DNA of 38,182 nucleotides from Anaerolineae bacterium (GCA_013178165.1 JABLXG010000031.1:1-38182); one strand, 5' to 3'. Shown: positions 7,976 to 16,475, numbered from the stretch's first letter. The notes: generated by a model from the sequence alone, not told the origin. A program made the numbers and translations.

Positions 7976-9880
7976 ATGAAGAACCGCTTCACCCTGCTCC
8001 TGCTGGTCATCATCGAAGTCACCGCCCTGTTGTTGTTCTTCATCCTCACCGACATCTCGCCCTATGTTCGCGGCGGGTTTGGCTGGCGCTGGCCGTTCGC
8101 GCCCGTCCCGCTGGGGAAGGCTCTAGCGCTGTTCGGCGTGCTGGGCGCCTATGCTGGCGGCGCGTACGTCCTCGTTCACCGTGTCCGCCAGACCGCTCCG
8201 GTGCTGGCCTGGGCCTTTCTGGGAGCCGTCCTGATCCCCGGCGCCGTGATCGGGCTGCGTCACGACGATGTGATCTTCGAGCTGCTCAGCCGGACGCTCT
8301 CCAGCCTGACCACCGGGCCACATCACGCTGCCGCCGAACTGGACTGGAGCACCGACCCGCTGCGCCGCTGGCCGGCGGTGATGGCGAGTTTCGTCGGGCG
8401 CAATAACCACATGTCCACCAGTCCGCCGGGGGCGATCCTCTTCTATGCCATGCTCAACGCTCTGTTCCGGGAGCTGCCGGGCGTTGCCGGGCAGCTGCAA
8501 CAGGCGCTGCTGCCCTACTTCTGCGACAACCCCATGCTGCTCCAGTACGCGCCGGAGGAATGGGCGTCGGCCCTCTTCGGCACGTTAATGCCGCTCTGGG
8601 CAGCCCTGGCCGTCTTCCCGCTGTACAGCAGCACGCGGCGGCTTTCCACGCCGGAGCAGGGCCGCTGGGCGGCGATCTGGTGGCCGCTGGTGCCCGCCGT
8701 CAGCCTGTTCGCCGCCAGCCCGAACACGTTCTACCCGCTGCTGACCCTCCTGGCGTTCGATCTGATCACCCGCTGGTGCTGCTCAGAGCACGGCGCGTAC
8801 CGCTTCGGGCTGGCCGGGCTGATCACGGGGCTGGGTACCTTCGCCTATGCGGCCTTCGCCCCTGTGCCGGTGATGCTGGGGTTGTATGTCGTGCTCGATC
8901 TGGTCAGGAAGTACGGCTGGAATCTCCTGCGTGTGCTGCGGGCAGGCCTGCCGCTGGCCGCCTGGCTGGTCGCCGGGTTCGGCCTACCCTGGCTGATCTT
9001 CTGGCTGGCCAGCGATCTCACGCCGCTCGACATCCTGGCCGCTTCCATGACCCAGCACATCCCCCTGGAGCGGCCTTACCTGCCCTGGGTATGGCTGCAC
9101 CTGCAGGACTGGGTGCTATTCACCGGCGTCCCCCTGATCGCGCTGTGGCTGGCCGGGACGTTCCACCCGGCAAAGGAACCGGAAGCCAGGGCAATCGGTA
9201 ACGTCGGTCTGGTGATGCTCATCGCCATCCTCATAATCGACCTCAGCGGCATCTCACGCGGGGAGACCGGGCGCGTCTGGCTGCTCTACACGCCGTTCGT
9301 GCTGATTGCCGCCGCGGACGGCCTGCACCGGCTGGCCGGGGAGCGTCGCCAGGCGGCTGCCTGGGGCGTGATCGCCGCCTGCCAGGTGGCGCTGCTGGTC
9401 GCCCCGGCGGCCATGTGGGACACGATGATCTCCGATCTGGGGCCACCTCCCACCCCGCCCGGTAGCCTGCAGGCAACACAGCCCGCCGATGCCCACTTCG
9501 GCGATCTGTTTACCTTAACCGGCTGGGACGCGACTGCCGAGGATGGGGCGATCGTGCTCCGGCTGGACTGGCAGGCTGCCAGGCGCACGACCACGCCTTA
9601 TACATTCTCAGCGACGCTGGTGGGGCCGGACGGCATACCCACGCCGGAGGTGATCACCTGGCAACCGTTGGACGCGCGCTATCCAACCACGTGCTGGGCG
9701 CCCGGCGAACAGGTGGGCGATGCCATCCGCCTGCCACTACCAGAGGATGCCGCGCCGGGCGAATGGCGAATCAGGCTGACCGCGTTTGCCGATGACACGC
9801 CGGAGGAACCGCTGCCGGTCACCACTGCTGATGGGCGGCAGGCAGCGGAGCTTGAGCTGGGACCGGTCACAATCCGGTAG
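7976..9880 (+). CDS. GT-C-like polytopic membrane protein with C-terminal beta-sandwich
   Basis: A 634-residue protein with many hydrophobic segments over about residues 5-490 and a soluble tail from about 500. The loop motif SPPG (149-152) after NNHMS resembles the conserved PP(G/L) loop of GT39/ArnT-like lipid-linked-sugar transferases. The tail (LTGWDA...LRLDWQA...YPTTCWAPGE...LPLPEDAAPGEWRIRL) looks like the beta-sandwich found at the end of many glycosyltransferase-39-like proteins. The likely role is sugar transfer from a polyprenyl donor at the outer membrane face, but no catalytic acidic residue could be fixed by eye. ATG 7976 begins MKNRFTLLLLVI, a good first membrane segment. It stands alone between the nitroreductase and toxin-antitoxin genes. 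Confidence 0.68.
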   Translation: MKNRFTLLLLVIIEVTALLLFFILTDISPYVRGGFGWRWPFAPVPLGKALALFGVLGAYAGGAYVLVHRVRQTAPVLAWAFLGAVLIPGAVIGLRHDDVIFELLSRTLSSLTTGPHHAAAELDWSTDPLRRWPAVMASFVGRNNHMSTSPPGAILFYAMLNALFRELPGVAGQLQQALLPYFCDNPMLLQYAPEEWASALFGTLMPLWAALAVFPLYSSTRRLSTPEQGRWAAIWWPLVPAVSLFAASPNTFYPLLTLLAFDLITRWCCSEHGAYRFGLAGLITGLGTFAYAAFAPVPVMLGLYVVLDLVRKYGWNLLRVLRAGLPLAAWLVAGFGLPWLIFWLASDLTPLDILAASMTQHIPLERPYLPWVWLHLQDWVLFTGVPLIALWLAGTFHPAKEPEARAIGNVGLVMLIAILIIDLSGISRGETGRVWLLYTPFVLIAAADGLHRLAGERRQAAAWGVIAACQVALLVAPAAMWDTMISDLGPPPTPPGSLQATQPADAHFGDLFTLTGWDATAEDGAIVLRLDWQAARRTTTPYTFSATLVGPDGIPTPEVITWQPLDARYPTTCWAPGEQVGDAIRLPLPEDAAPGEWRIRLTAFADDTPEEPLPVTTADGRQAAELELGPVTIR

Positions 9881-9882
9881 GA

Positions 9883-9897
9883 TGAGACCGGTTCTCA
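9883..9897. repeat. Short dyad after the membrane protein gene
   Basis: TGAGA-CCGGT-TCTCA lies just after the stop codon at 9880. There is no T-run, so a terminator role is weak. Confidence 0.3.
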
Positions 9898-9910
9898 CCA
9901 TATCGGCATG

Positions 9911-9946
9911 GTTTACAAAATTCAAAAATTAATATAAAATGTAAAC
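9911..9946 (+). promoter_or_regulatory. Promoter/operator of the XRE-ImmA/PIN pair
   Basis: A 7-base perfect inverted repeat, GTTTACA (9911-9917) and TGTAAAC (9940-9946), brackets 22 AT-only-rich bases. A promoter fits inside: TTTACA (9912-9917, 5 of 6) and TAAAAT (9935-9940, 5 of 6) with 17-base spacing. The left arm covers the -35 box and the right arm starts at the end of the -10 box. This suits autorepression by the XRE protein encoded 40 bases downstream. The stretch is far more AT-rich than its surroundings. Confidence 0.65.
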
Positions 9947-9985
9947 AATAAGTATATGTAAGGTAACCTCGCGGAGGGTGATACC

Positions 9986-11050
9986 ATGAACGGCATTGGA
10001 GAGCGCCTTAAACTGGCACGGGTCAGGTCACGCCTCAGCCAGCGCGATCTGGCCGCTCGTGCCGGCGTGAGCGCCATGGCTATCTCAAAGTATGAGAACA
10101 ATGAGATGATGCCTGGCTCAGAGGTGTTGCTCAGGCTAAGTGCAGCCCTGGACGTGCGCCCGGAGTTCTTCCTGCGCAACGCCCCGTCACTGGCAATCGA
10201 ACCCGTCTACCGCAAACACAGCAGACTCGGTGCAAAGGCACAACACGCTATCCAGGCCCAGATTCAGGACTGGCTGGAACGCTACCTGCTGGTCGAATCG
10301 CTTTGCCTGGAAGAGCACCGCTTTGAAATGCCAGAAGGTTTCCCGCAGGAAGTACGGACTCTGGTAGAAGCGGAGGAAGCCGCTGCCGCGTTGCGGCAGA
10401 TCTGGCAACTCGGCAACGATCCGATCAACAACCTGACCGAGTTGCTGGAGGCGAAGGGGATCAAGGTTGGTCTGATTGCGGGCGACGACAATTTCGACGC
10501 CTGCACCTTCCTCTACAATGGCAAAGCACCTATCATTGCGGTCAATAGCAACCGCCCCGGCGACCGGCAACGCTTTGATCTGACCCACGAGCTGGGACAC
10601 ATCATGTTGAAGGTGGCAGGCAAATTGGATGAGGAAAAGGCAGCGCACCGCTTCGCCGGGGCCTTTCTTGTCCCTGCGGAAGCGGCCCGCCAGGAACTGG
10701 GCGAGCAACGGACACACCTCGACCTCCTGGAGCTAGTCATGCTCAAGCGAAAATACGGCATGAGCATGGGGGCCTGGATTTACCGGGCCAAAGACCTGGG
10801 CATCCTGAGCGAACACGCCGCCGAAGGGTTGTGGCGGCAGTTGAGCGCCCGCCGCTGGCGCAGACAGGAGCCTGAGCCATTACCGCCGGAAACGCCCGGC
10901 AGGATGCACCGCTTGGTACGGCGCTTGCTGGCAGAGAGGATCATTTCGGAGGCACGCGCGGCGGAGTTGATGGGTCTGTCACTGGGTGTCTATCTGAAGC
11001 AGAGAACGAGCCTCTATGATCCAGAGCCAGCCGTCAATCTGCATCGCTGA
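9986..11050 (+). CDS. XRE-type regulator fused to an ImmA/IrrE metallopeptidase (antitoxin-like)
   Basis: A 354-residue protein. An XRE helix-turn-helix lies at about residues 5-60 (LSQRDLAARAGVSAMAISKYEN). An ImmA/IrrE (COG2856) zinc peptidase domain lies at about 150-270 with the zinc motif HELGH at 201-205 within FDLTHELGHIML. A C-terminal segment (about 305-350) is helical and unassigned. The XRE-COG2856 fusion is a known antitoxin/regulator class; related proteases (ImmA, IrrE) cleave repressors. GGAGGG precedes ATG 9986. The gene overlaps the PIN gene by 35 bases, which indicates translational coupling. It probably represses its own AT-rich promoter. Confidence 0.9.
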   Translation: MNGIGERLKLARVRSRLSQRDLAARAGVSAMAISKYENNEMMPGSEVLLRLSAALDVRPEFFLRNAPSLAIEPVYRKHSRLGAKAQHAIQAQIQDWLERYLLVESLCLEEHRFEMPEGFPQEVRTLVEAEEAAAALRQIWQLGNDPINNLTELLEAKGIKVGLIAGDDNFDACTFLYNGKAPIIAVNSNRPGDRQRFDLTHELGHIMLKVAGKLDEEKAAHRFAGAFLVPAEAARQELGEQRTHLDLLELVMLKRKYGMSMGAWIYRAKDLGILSEHAAEGLWRQLSARRWRRQEPEPLPPETPGRMHRLVRRLLAERIISEARAAELMGLSLGVYLKQRTSLYDPEPAVNLHR

Positions 11051-11513
11051 CACCAATATCATCATCGACCTGTATCAGGGTGGCATACTGGCGCACCTCT
11101 TTCAGCTTCCCTTTCAATTCGCTGCCCCAGATGTCATCGTCGCGGAGTTACAAGACCCTGAAGGCGCGCAGGTTGAGTTGATGGGCATGGCCCGCCTTTC
11201 GCTGGAGCCTCGACAACTTATCGAGGTTATAACGCTTTCCCGACAGTATCCTCGTATTTCGGTCAACGATCTGCAGGCCTTTGTGCTGGCTCGAGACCGG
11301 AAGGCCACACTCCTGACCGGCGATCACGCTCTGCGCAGGCTTGCCAGAGAAACCGGTATCCCGGTGCATGGTACACTCTGGCTGCTGGATGAAATGGTGC
11401 GCCTGGATGTGCTTTCTGAGAGTGAGGCTGCCACCGCGTTGAAAGCCATGCTTGACAACAACTGCCGTCTCCCCCTTGAGGAATGCGAAACACGGTTGAG
11501 GCGCTGGGAATAA
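11016..11513 (+). CDS. PIN-domain ribonuclease (toxin-like)
   Basis: A 165-residue PIN-domain protein. The four conserved acidic residues of the nuclease fold can be placed as Asp12 (ADTNIIIDL), Glu44 (VIVAEL), Asp85 (VNDLQAFVLARD) and Asp103 (LLTGDHALR), so the metal-dependent RNase site looks intact. Its start (ATG 11016) lies inside the XRE-ImmA gene, consistent with toxin synthesis coupled to the antitoxin. The XRE-COG2856 plus PIN pairing has been predicted as a type II toxin-antitoxin combination from genome neighbourhoods. The RNA target is unknown. A terminator lies 12 bases after the stop. Confidence 0.87.
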   Translation: MIQSQPSICIADTNIIIDLYQGGILAHLFQLPFQFAAPDVIVAELQDPEGAQVELMGMARLSLEPRQLIEVITLSRQYPRISVNDLQAFVLARDRKATLLTGDHALRRLARETGIPVHGTLWLLDEMVRLDVLSESEAATALKAMLDNNCRLPLEECETRLRRWE

Positions 11514-11524
11514 CCCTTCCGAAC

Positions 11525-11551
11525 AAAAACAGCCAGCGGAAGGGCTGGCTG
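11525..11551 (-). terminator. Intrinsic terminator of nuoF (convergent with the PIN gene)
   Basis: CAGCCAGC (11530-11537) and GCTGGCTG (11544-11551) form an 8-bp stem with a 6-base loop. Read on the minus strand it is followed by TTTTTG, a classic rho-independent terminator. It may partly serve the plus strand too, where CCTTTG follows. Confidence 0.75.
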
Positions 11552-11586
11552 CCTTTGATGATCTTTCGTACTGGCTGGTAAGGAAG

Positions 11587-12897
11587 CTACGCCGGGGCTT
11601 TCTCCCGCGCGGGGGGTCGCGCCGCCTGCTTCTCCTCCGCCTGTTTGATCCAGGCCAGGTAATCCTCCCGGAAGTGCTTGATCGTCGCCACCACCGGGTT
11701 GACGGCGAACTCCCCCAGCGCGCACAGGGTGATCCCGGCCATCTGCCCGGCCACGTCAGCCAGGATGTCGATATCCTTCTCAGATTGCACCCGCCCACCA
11801 AGCAGGGCGCGGTAGCGCATCTTGCTCCAGTAGGTTCCCTCGCGGCACGGCGTGCACTTCCCACAGCTTTCGTGGGAGAAAAACTCCATCATTTTAGCCG
11901 CCGCCCAGGCCATGTTGACCGTCTCATCCAGCAGGATGATCGAGGCTGAACCGAGCGTCGAGCCAATCTGGGCCACTGCTTCATAGGTCAGTGGGGTGTC
12001 CAGCACTTCATCCGTCGCGGGCAGAACCGGCCCCGAGGCGCCGGAGGGCAGGATGGCCTTGAGCCGCCGGTCGTCCGGGATGCCGCCCGCGTGCTCAAAG
12101 ATCAACTCACGGAAGGTGATGCCCAGCGGCAGCTCGTAGTTGCCAGGGCGGGCCACATGCCCGCTCAGGCAATAAATCTTGGGGCCAGGGCTTTCCGGCG
12201 TACCCATCTGCTTGTAGGCGTCCGCGCCGTGCATGATGATCCAGGGGACGTTGGTCAGAGTCTCCACATTGTTGACGACCGTCGCCTCGTAGTAGAGGCC
12301 ACCGCCCTTTTGCGCCGGGAAGGGTGGGCGCACCCGTGGCTGGCCCAGCAACCCCTGCAAACTGTTGAGCAGTGCCGATTCCTCCCCACAGATGTAGGCG
12401 CCCGCGCCCAGATGAGTGTACATTTCGCACGACCAGCTGGAGCCGAGGATGTTCTGGCCGAGGAAGCCCGCCTCGCGGACAGCGGCGATATGCTGATCCA
12501 GCTCATGGGCCAGGTCCCAGAATTCGCCGCGGCAGTAAACATAGATGGCCTTCGCCTGGATGGCATAAGCGGCGATCAGCGCGCCTTCGATCAGCTGGTG
12601 TGGGTTCTTTTCCAGAATCTCACGGTCTTTGAACGTGCCCGGTTCGGATTCATCAGCGTTGACCACCACATACTTGATCGGTTCATGCTTGGGGATGAAG
12701 CTCCATTTGACGCCGGTCGGGAAGCCTGCGCCGCCACGTCCGCGCAGGTTGGAGGCTTTGACCACCTCGATCACCTCGTCGGGTGTCATCGTAGTGACTG
12801 CTTTCCGGAACGCCTCAAAGCCGCCATGCTGCCGGTAAACCTCAAGGCGGTGGATGTTCTCAATGTCCCGATGCCGCAGTAGGATGTGCTGCTCCAC
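11587..12897 (-). CDS. nuoF: NADH-quinone oxidoreductase subunit F (NuoF)
   Basis: A 436-residue protein of normal NuoF length, the 51 kDa flavoprotein that takes electrons from NADH. Visible motifs are RGRGGAGFPTGVKW (FMN/NADH site), NADESEPGTFKDR, GAGAYICGEESALLNSLQG (NADH binding) and the N3 4Fe-4S ligands Cys345, Cys348, Cys351 (CGKCTPC) and Cys392. GTG 12897 is preferred over an upstream in-frame start because AGGGAG lies 8 bases before it and the protein then begins VEQHILLRHRD, like other NuoF. No nuoE or nuoG is adjacent. It may serve complex I, a soluble NADH-linked complex, or the hydrogenase encoded 8 kb downstream. Confidence 0.94.
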   Translation of the reverse strand: MEQHILLRHRDIENIHRLEVYRQHGGFEAFRKAVTTMTPDEVIEVVKASNLRGRGGAGFPTGVKWSFIPKHEPIKYVVVNADESEPGTFKDREILEKNPHQLIEGALIAAYAIQAKAIYVYCRGEFWDLAHELDQHIAAVREAGFLGQNILGSSWSCEMYTHLGAGAYICGEESALLNSLQGLLGQPRVRPPFPAQKGGGLYYEATVVNNVETLTNVPWIIMHGADAYKQMGTPESPGPKIYCLSGHVARPGNYELPLGITFRELIFEHAGGIPDDRRLKAILPSGASGPVLPATDEVLDTPLTYEAVAQIGSTLGSASIILLDETVNMAWAAAKMMEFFSHESCGKCTPCREGTYWSKMRYRALLGGRVQSEKDIDILADVAGQMAGITLCALGEFAVNPVVATIKHFREDYLAWIKQAEEKQAARPPAREKAPA

Positions 12898-12995
12898 TTG
12901 GTACGCTCCCTGAGTAAGCCCGCGCTGCCGGGTACCGGCTTGCCGCGCTACCGCCACAGGACCGGGCGGTGAGCTGGACCGGATATTGCACGGGA

Positions 12996-13004
12996 ATTAT
13001 AGCA
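12996..13004 (-). promoter_or_regulatory. Extended -10 promoter of nuoF
   Basis: On the minus strand TGC-TATAAT is a perfect extended -10 element, 98 bases before the GTG start. The -35 region (TCGGAA) is weak, as is normal for extended -10 promoters. Confidence 0.6.
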
Positions 13005-13164
13005 AGACCATCGCATTTTTCCGAATGACCGGCCTGCACCAGATTTGACCTGCCGCCCGTCTCCCGACCTCCTGATCTCCCGGTCTCGCGGTACAATCAG
13101 GGTCATCAACATCAGCGACCAGTTTCATCGGCGGGGTGATCTCGCCCGGAGCAAGGGGGTTATC

Positions 13165-14118
13165 ATGCGCGTTGTGATCATTGGCGGCAGCGGTCATGTG
13201 GGCACCTATCTGATCCCGCGCCTGGTCGAGGCCGGGCATGAAGTCGTCAACGTCAGCCGGGGCCGCCGGGAACCGTACCAGCCTCACGCGGCCTGGGCGC
13301 AGGTGCAGACAGTCACGCTCGACCGGGAGGCGGAAGAGCGCGCCGGGACGTTTGGGTCACGCATCGTCGCCCTGCACCCCGATGTCGTCATTGACATGAT
13401 CTGCTTCACCCTGGACAGCGCCCGCCACCTGGCGGAAGCGCTACGCGGGCATGTCCAGCACTTCCTGCACTGTGGCACAATCTGGGTGCATGGGCCGAGC
13501 GTTCAGGTACCAACCACCGAAACCCAGCCGCGCCGCCCCTTTGGCGAGTACGGTATCCAGAAGGCCGCGATTGAGGCTTACCTGCTACGTGAAGCCCGGC
13601 TGAACAACTTCCCGGCGACCTGCCTGCATCCGGGGCATATCGTCGGCCCGGGCTGGGTGCCACTCAACCCACAGGGCAACTTCAACCCGGCCATCTACGA
13701 GAAGCTGGCCCACGGCGAGGAAGTCACCCTCCCCAACATCGGCATGGAAACCGTCCACCATGTTCACGCCGACGACGTGGCTCAGAGCTTCATGTGCGCC
13801 CTGGCTAACTGGAGCGAGGCCGTTGGCGAAAGCTTCCATGTTGTCTCCGAAGCGGCGTTGACCCTGCGCGGCTATGCGGAGACAGTGGCTGGCTGGTTCG
13901 GGCAGGAAGCCCGGCTGCGTTACCTGCCCTGGGAAACGTGGAAAGAAACCGTCCCGCCGGAAGATGCTCAGGCCACCTGGGATCACATTGCTCACAGTCC
14001 CAACTGTAGCATCGAGAAGGCACAACGCCTGATCGGCTACCGCCCGCGCTACAGCTCGCTGCAGGCGGTCAAGGAATCGCTGGAGTGGCTGGTCGCTAAT
14101 GACCAGCTCAGGCCGTAG
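13165..14118 (+). CDS. NAD-dependent epimerase/dehydratase family protein
   Basis: A 317-residue extended SDR protein. The nucleotide-binding GGSGHVG is at residues 7-13, and the catalytic YxxxK is visible in GEYGIQKAAIEAYLL. The downstream HPGHIVGPGW and HVHADDVAQSF stretches match NAD-dependent epimerase/dehydratases. It probably modifies a nucleotide sugar or similar substrate; no specific reaction can be given. ATG 13165 follows AAGGGGG and starts MRVVIIGG; the longer upstream reading frame lacks family similarity. A TACAAT box lies at 13092-13097. The creatininase-family gene follows after 22 bases, so the two and hisF are probably cotranscribed. Confidence 0.88.
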   Translation: MRVVIIGGSGHVGTYLIPRLVEAGHEVVNVSRGRREPYQPHAAWAQVQTVTLDREAEERAGTFGSRIVALHPDVVIDMICFTLDSARHLAEALRGHVQHFLHCGTIWVHGPSVQVPTTETQPRRPFGEYGIQKAAIEAYLLREARLNNFPATCLHPGHIVGPGWVPLNPQGNFNPAIYEKLAHGEEVTLPNIGMETVHHVHADDVAQSFMCALANWSEAVGESFHVVSEAALTLRGYAETVAGWFGQEARLRYLPWETWKETVPPEDAQATWDHIAHSPNCSIEKAQRLIGYRPRYSSLQAVKESLEWLVANDQLRP

Positions 14119-14140
14119 GCCCGCTGAGGAGGAACCTGGC

Positions 14141-15262
14141 GTGCCGGAAGTTATCCGCTTTGAAGCACTGACCTGGCCGGAAGTCGCCGCGCTGCCGCGC
14201 GACCTGCCGCTGGTGCTGCCGCTTGGCGAGGGCTACGCCCCGGCGGCGATCGCCGCCGCCGTGGGCGCGGAAACGTTCGCCCTGCTCCCGGCGCTACCCT
14301 ACGGCTGGGCGGGGAGCATCGTCACTGTCGAGCCAGATTTGCTACGCTGTGTCGTGGCCGGGATTTTCAGCGGCCCGGCGGAAGACGGCTTCACGCGGCT
14401 GATCGTCGTCCACGGCGGCACAGAGGCCCTCGCTGCGCCGGGCATCGAGCACCTCCGGCTGGATCGCTCTGCCCCGGCGGAAGCCGGGATCGAGGTCTCG
14501 CCACAGCGCGTGATCCTGATCCCCTGCGGGCACACCGAACAGCACGGCTATCACCTGCCGCTAAACACCGACACGGTCATCATCGAGGCCATCGCCCGCG
14601 GCGTGGTTACCGCCATTCCTGAGGAGGCGACCATGCTGCCAGTGCTCCCCTACGGTGTCAGCACCCACCGCGCCAGCTTCGCCGGGACCTTCAACATGGG
14701 CGGGCGAGTCTTTGAGGACTTCCTGCTGGCGGTGGTAGCGGCGCTGGTGGCGCGCGGCGCGGACCGCCTGTACCTGATCAGCGGGCACGGCGGCAACGTT
14801 TCCTTCCTGGTCAACGTGGTCAAATATGCCGGGGAGCGACATCCGGGCATCTTTGCCGCCACAGCCTGGCTGCACACCTCCGGCGCCCTGGCTGCGCCGA
14901 TCCTGGCCCGCTACCGCCGTTCCGGGCGGGGCGGGATGGGCCACGCTGGCGAACTGGAGACATCCTACATGCTCCACTTGCACCCGGAACTCTGCCACAT
15001 GGATCGCGTGGTCGACGAGACGGATTTCATCAGCACACCCAACTACTACATGGACTGGATCGAAGGCGGTGACCTGATCGCCAACCCGCCCTGGACGGAC
15101 GACACGCAGACGGGCAGCTATGGCGCGGGCAGCCTGGCTACGGCCGAGAATGGGGCGCGCTGGCTGGAGGCCGCCATCGCCGAGAAGATCGGCCACGTCC
15201 GCGAGATTCACGAGCAGCAAAGCCGTCGCCTGGCCCGCCGGGCGCAACAGGCTCACCGTTAA
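14141..15262 (+). CDS. Creatininase-family amidohydrolase with an extra N-terminal region
   Basis: A 373-residue protein; creatininase-family members are usually near 250. The metal-binding family core starts late: [14 protein letters not shown] gives Glu133, His135 and Asp144, followed by SGHGGN and HAGELETS. About the first 120 residues are extra. They begin [10 protein letters not shown], include [18 protein letters not shown] and VVHGG (His91), and so resemble a decayed creatininase half lacking the EQHG...D ligands. The alternative is an insertion splitting the normal LTWPEV start from the core. GTG 14141 is chosen because AGGAGG lies 8 bases upstream; an ATG at 14099 overlaps the previous gene. 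Substrate unknown. Confidence 0.83.
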   Translation: MPEVIRFEALTWPEVAALPRDLPLVLPLGEGYAPAAIAAAVGAETFALLPALPYGWAGSIVTVEPDLLRCVVAGIFSGPAEDGFTRLIVVHGGTEALAAPGIEHLRLDRSAPAEAGIEVSPQRVILIPCGHTEQHGYHLPLNTDTVIIEAIARGVVTAIPEEATMLPVLPYGVSTHRASFAGTFNMGGRVFEDFLLAVVAALVARGADRLYLISGHGGNVSFLVNVVKYAGERHPGIFAATAWLHTSGALAAPILARYRRSGRGGMGHAGELETSYMLHLHPELCHMDRVVDETDFISTPNYYMDWIEGGDLIANPPWTDDTQTGSYGAGSLATAENGARWLEAAIAEKIGHVREIHEQQSRRLARRAQQAHR

Positions 15263-15273
15263 CGAGGATATTC

Positions 15274-16032
15274 ATGCTTGCCAGACGAATCATCCCCTGC
15301 CTGGATATCAAAGATGGTCGCGTGGTCAAAGGTGTCAACTTCGTCGACCTGCGCGACGCCGGCGACCCCGTGGAACACGCCCTGGTCTACGACCGCGAAG
15401 GCGCTGATGAACTGGTCCTGCTGGATATCACCGCTTCCCATGAGGGGCGGGACATCCTGCTGGATGTCGTGCGGCGGGTGGCGGAAAACATCTTCATCCC
15501 CTTTTGTGTCGGCGGCGGCATCCGCACCATCGACGACATGCGGGCAACCCTGCTGGCCGGCGCGGATAAGGTCTCGGTCAACAGCGCGGCAGTGCGCAAC
15601 CCGACGATCATCAACGAAGGAGCGCTTCGCTTTGGCAGCCAGTGCATCGTCGTGGCCATCGATCCCCGGCGGGTCGATGGCCGCTGGATCGTCCACATCA
15701 ACGGCGGGCGCATCCCGACCGACAAAGAGGCCGTCGCCTGGGCCAAAGAGGTCGAAGCGCGCGGCGCCGGCGAAATCCTGCTGACCAGCATGGATCGCGA
15801 CGGCACGCAGATCGGCTACGACATTGAGCTGACCCAGGCCGTCAGCGCAGCGGTCAGCATCCCCGTGATCGCCTCTGGCGGCGCGGGACGGCTGGAGCAC
15901 TTCAAAGAAGCGCTGACGATCGGCGGGGCGGACGCCGCGCTGGCGGCCAGTCTGTTCCATTTCCGGACGCTCTCGGTGAAGCAGGTCAAGGCGTACCTGG
16001 CGGAACAGGGTGTGCCGGTGCGCCCGGCCTGA
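15274..16032 (+). CDS. hisF: Imidazole glycerol phosphate synthase cyclase subunit HisF
   Basis: A 252-residue (beta/alpha)8 barrel enzyme of histidine synthesis. With HisH it converts PRFAR and ammonia to imidazole glycerol phosphate and AICAR. The N-terminal [20 protein letters not shown] contains catalytic Asp11, and the second catalytic Asp lies in VVAIDPRRV. Phosphate-binding loops FCVGGGIRT and [12 protein letters not shown] are intact. Length is normal. GAGG precedes ATG 15274, 11 bases after the creatininase-family gene. No other his genes occur in the window, so the pathway is dispersed. Confidence 0.97.
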   Translation: MLARRIIPCLDIKDGRVVKGVNFVDLRDAGDPVEHALVYDREGADELVLLDITASHEGRDILLDVVRRVAENIFIPFCVGGGIRTIDDMRATLLAGADKVSVNSAAVRNPTIINEGALRFGSQCIVVAIDPRRVDGRWIVHINGGRIPTDKEAVAWAKEVEARGAGEILLTSMDRDGTQIGYDIELTQAVSAAVSIPVIASGGAGRLEHFKEALTIGGADAALAASLFHFRTLSVKQVKAYLAEQGVPVRPA

Positions 16033-16061
16033 AGGGGTAATCCCCACAGCGCAGAATCGAA

Positions 16062-16089
16062 AACCGGGGGCGTCGGTCAGCCCCCGGTT
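16062..16089. terminator. Hairpin after hisF
   Basis: AACCGGGGGC and GCCCCCGGTT form a perfect 10-bp stem with an 8-base loop, 29 bases after the hisF stop. There is no T-run on the plus strand. On the minus strand TTTTCG follows, so it may also end leftward transcripts. Confidence 0.5.
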
Positions 16090-16413
16090 ACGAATGAATG
16101 GTGCGGGTCGTCGGCTGCCGATCGGGCAGCCCCATCCCAAAATGACGGTTGTTATCCTGCTGCTACAATTGCGGTTCGGCCCCGACCATGACAGCCGGCG
16201 CCACGTCCCTGGGAATTGCCGGTCGTTGTCGTAGCGCTGCTGGTTGCCTGTAACGTCCTCACTACCTGCAGAAGTTGCCCTTTTCCGCCTGTTTGTCCCA
16301 GGAGTGCCGTTGCGGGCAGCGCCGGGCCGACAACGTTGTTCACCCGTCATTATACCGCCGCTGTCAGGCGCTAACGGGCGATTTTATACTTTATTTAGCT
16401 TCATGCGCCGTTG
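16090..16413. other. Gene-poor spacer between hisF and csp with possible promoters
   Basis: No protein gene is convincing here. Minus-strand GGTATAAT (-10 box at 16349-16354) points leftward toward the hairpin at 16062-16089, which would define a transcript of about 285 bases. Plus-strand TGC-TACAAT (box at 16164-16169) points rightward. A short minus-strand reading frame starts at GTG 16343 and ends near 16152, but its composition is not gene-like. I see no match to SRP RNA, RNase P RNA or tmRNA. Confidence 0.3.
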
Positions 16414-16414
16414 A

Positions 16415-16441
16415 CAAAAACGCCCTCCCGGCGGGAGGGCG
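16415..16441 (-). terminator. Intrinsic terminator of csp
   Basis: CGCCCTCCCG and CGGGAGGGCG are perfectly complementary (16421-16441). On the minus strand the stem is followed by TTTTTG. It lies 35 bases after the csp stop codon. Confidence 0.85.
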
Positions 16442-16475
16442 CGAAGTCGCTATAGGATTTGTAGGCTGTCCAGGG

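Noticed and set aside
15259-16350. 363-codon minus-strand frame antisense to hisF
   Set aside because: It covers hisF in the opposite direction and has no family motifs. Its ATG overlaps a TATAAT box by chance.
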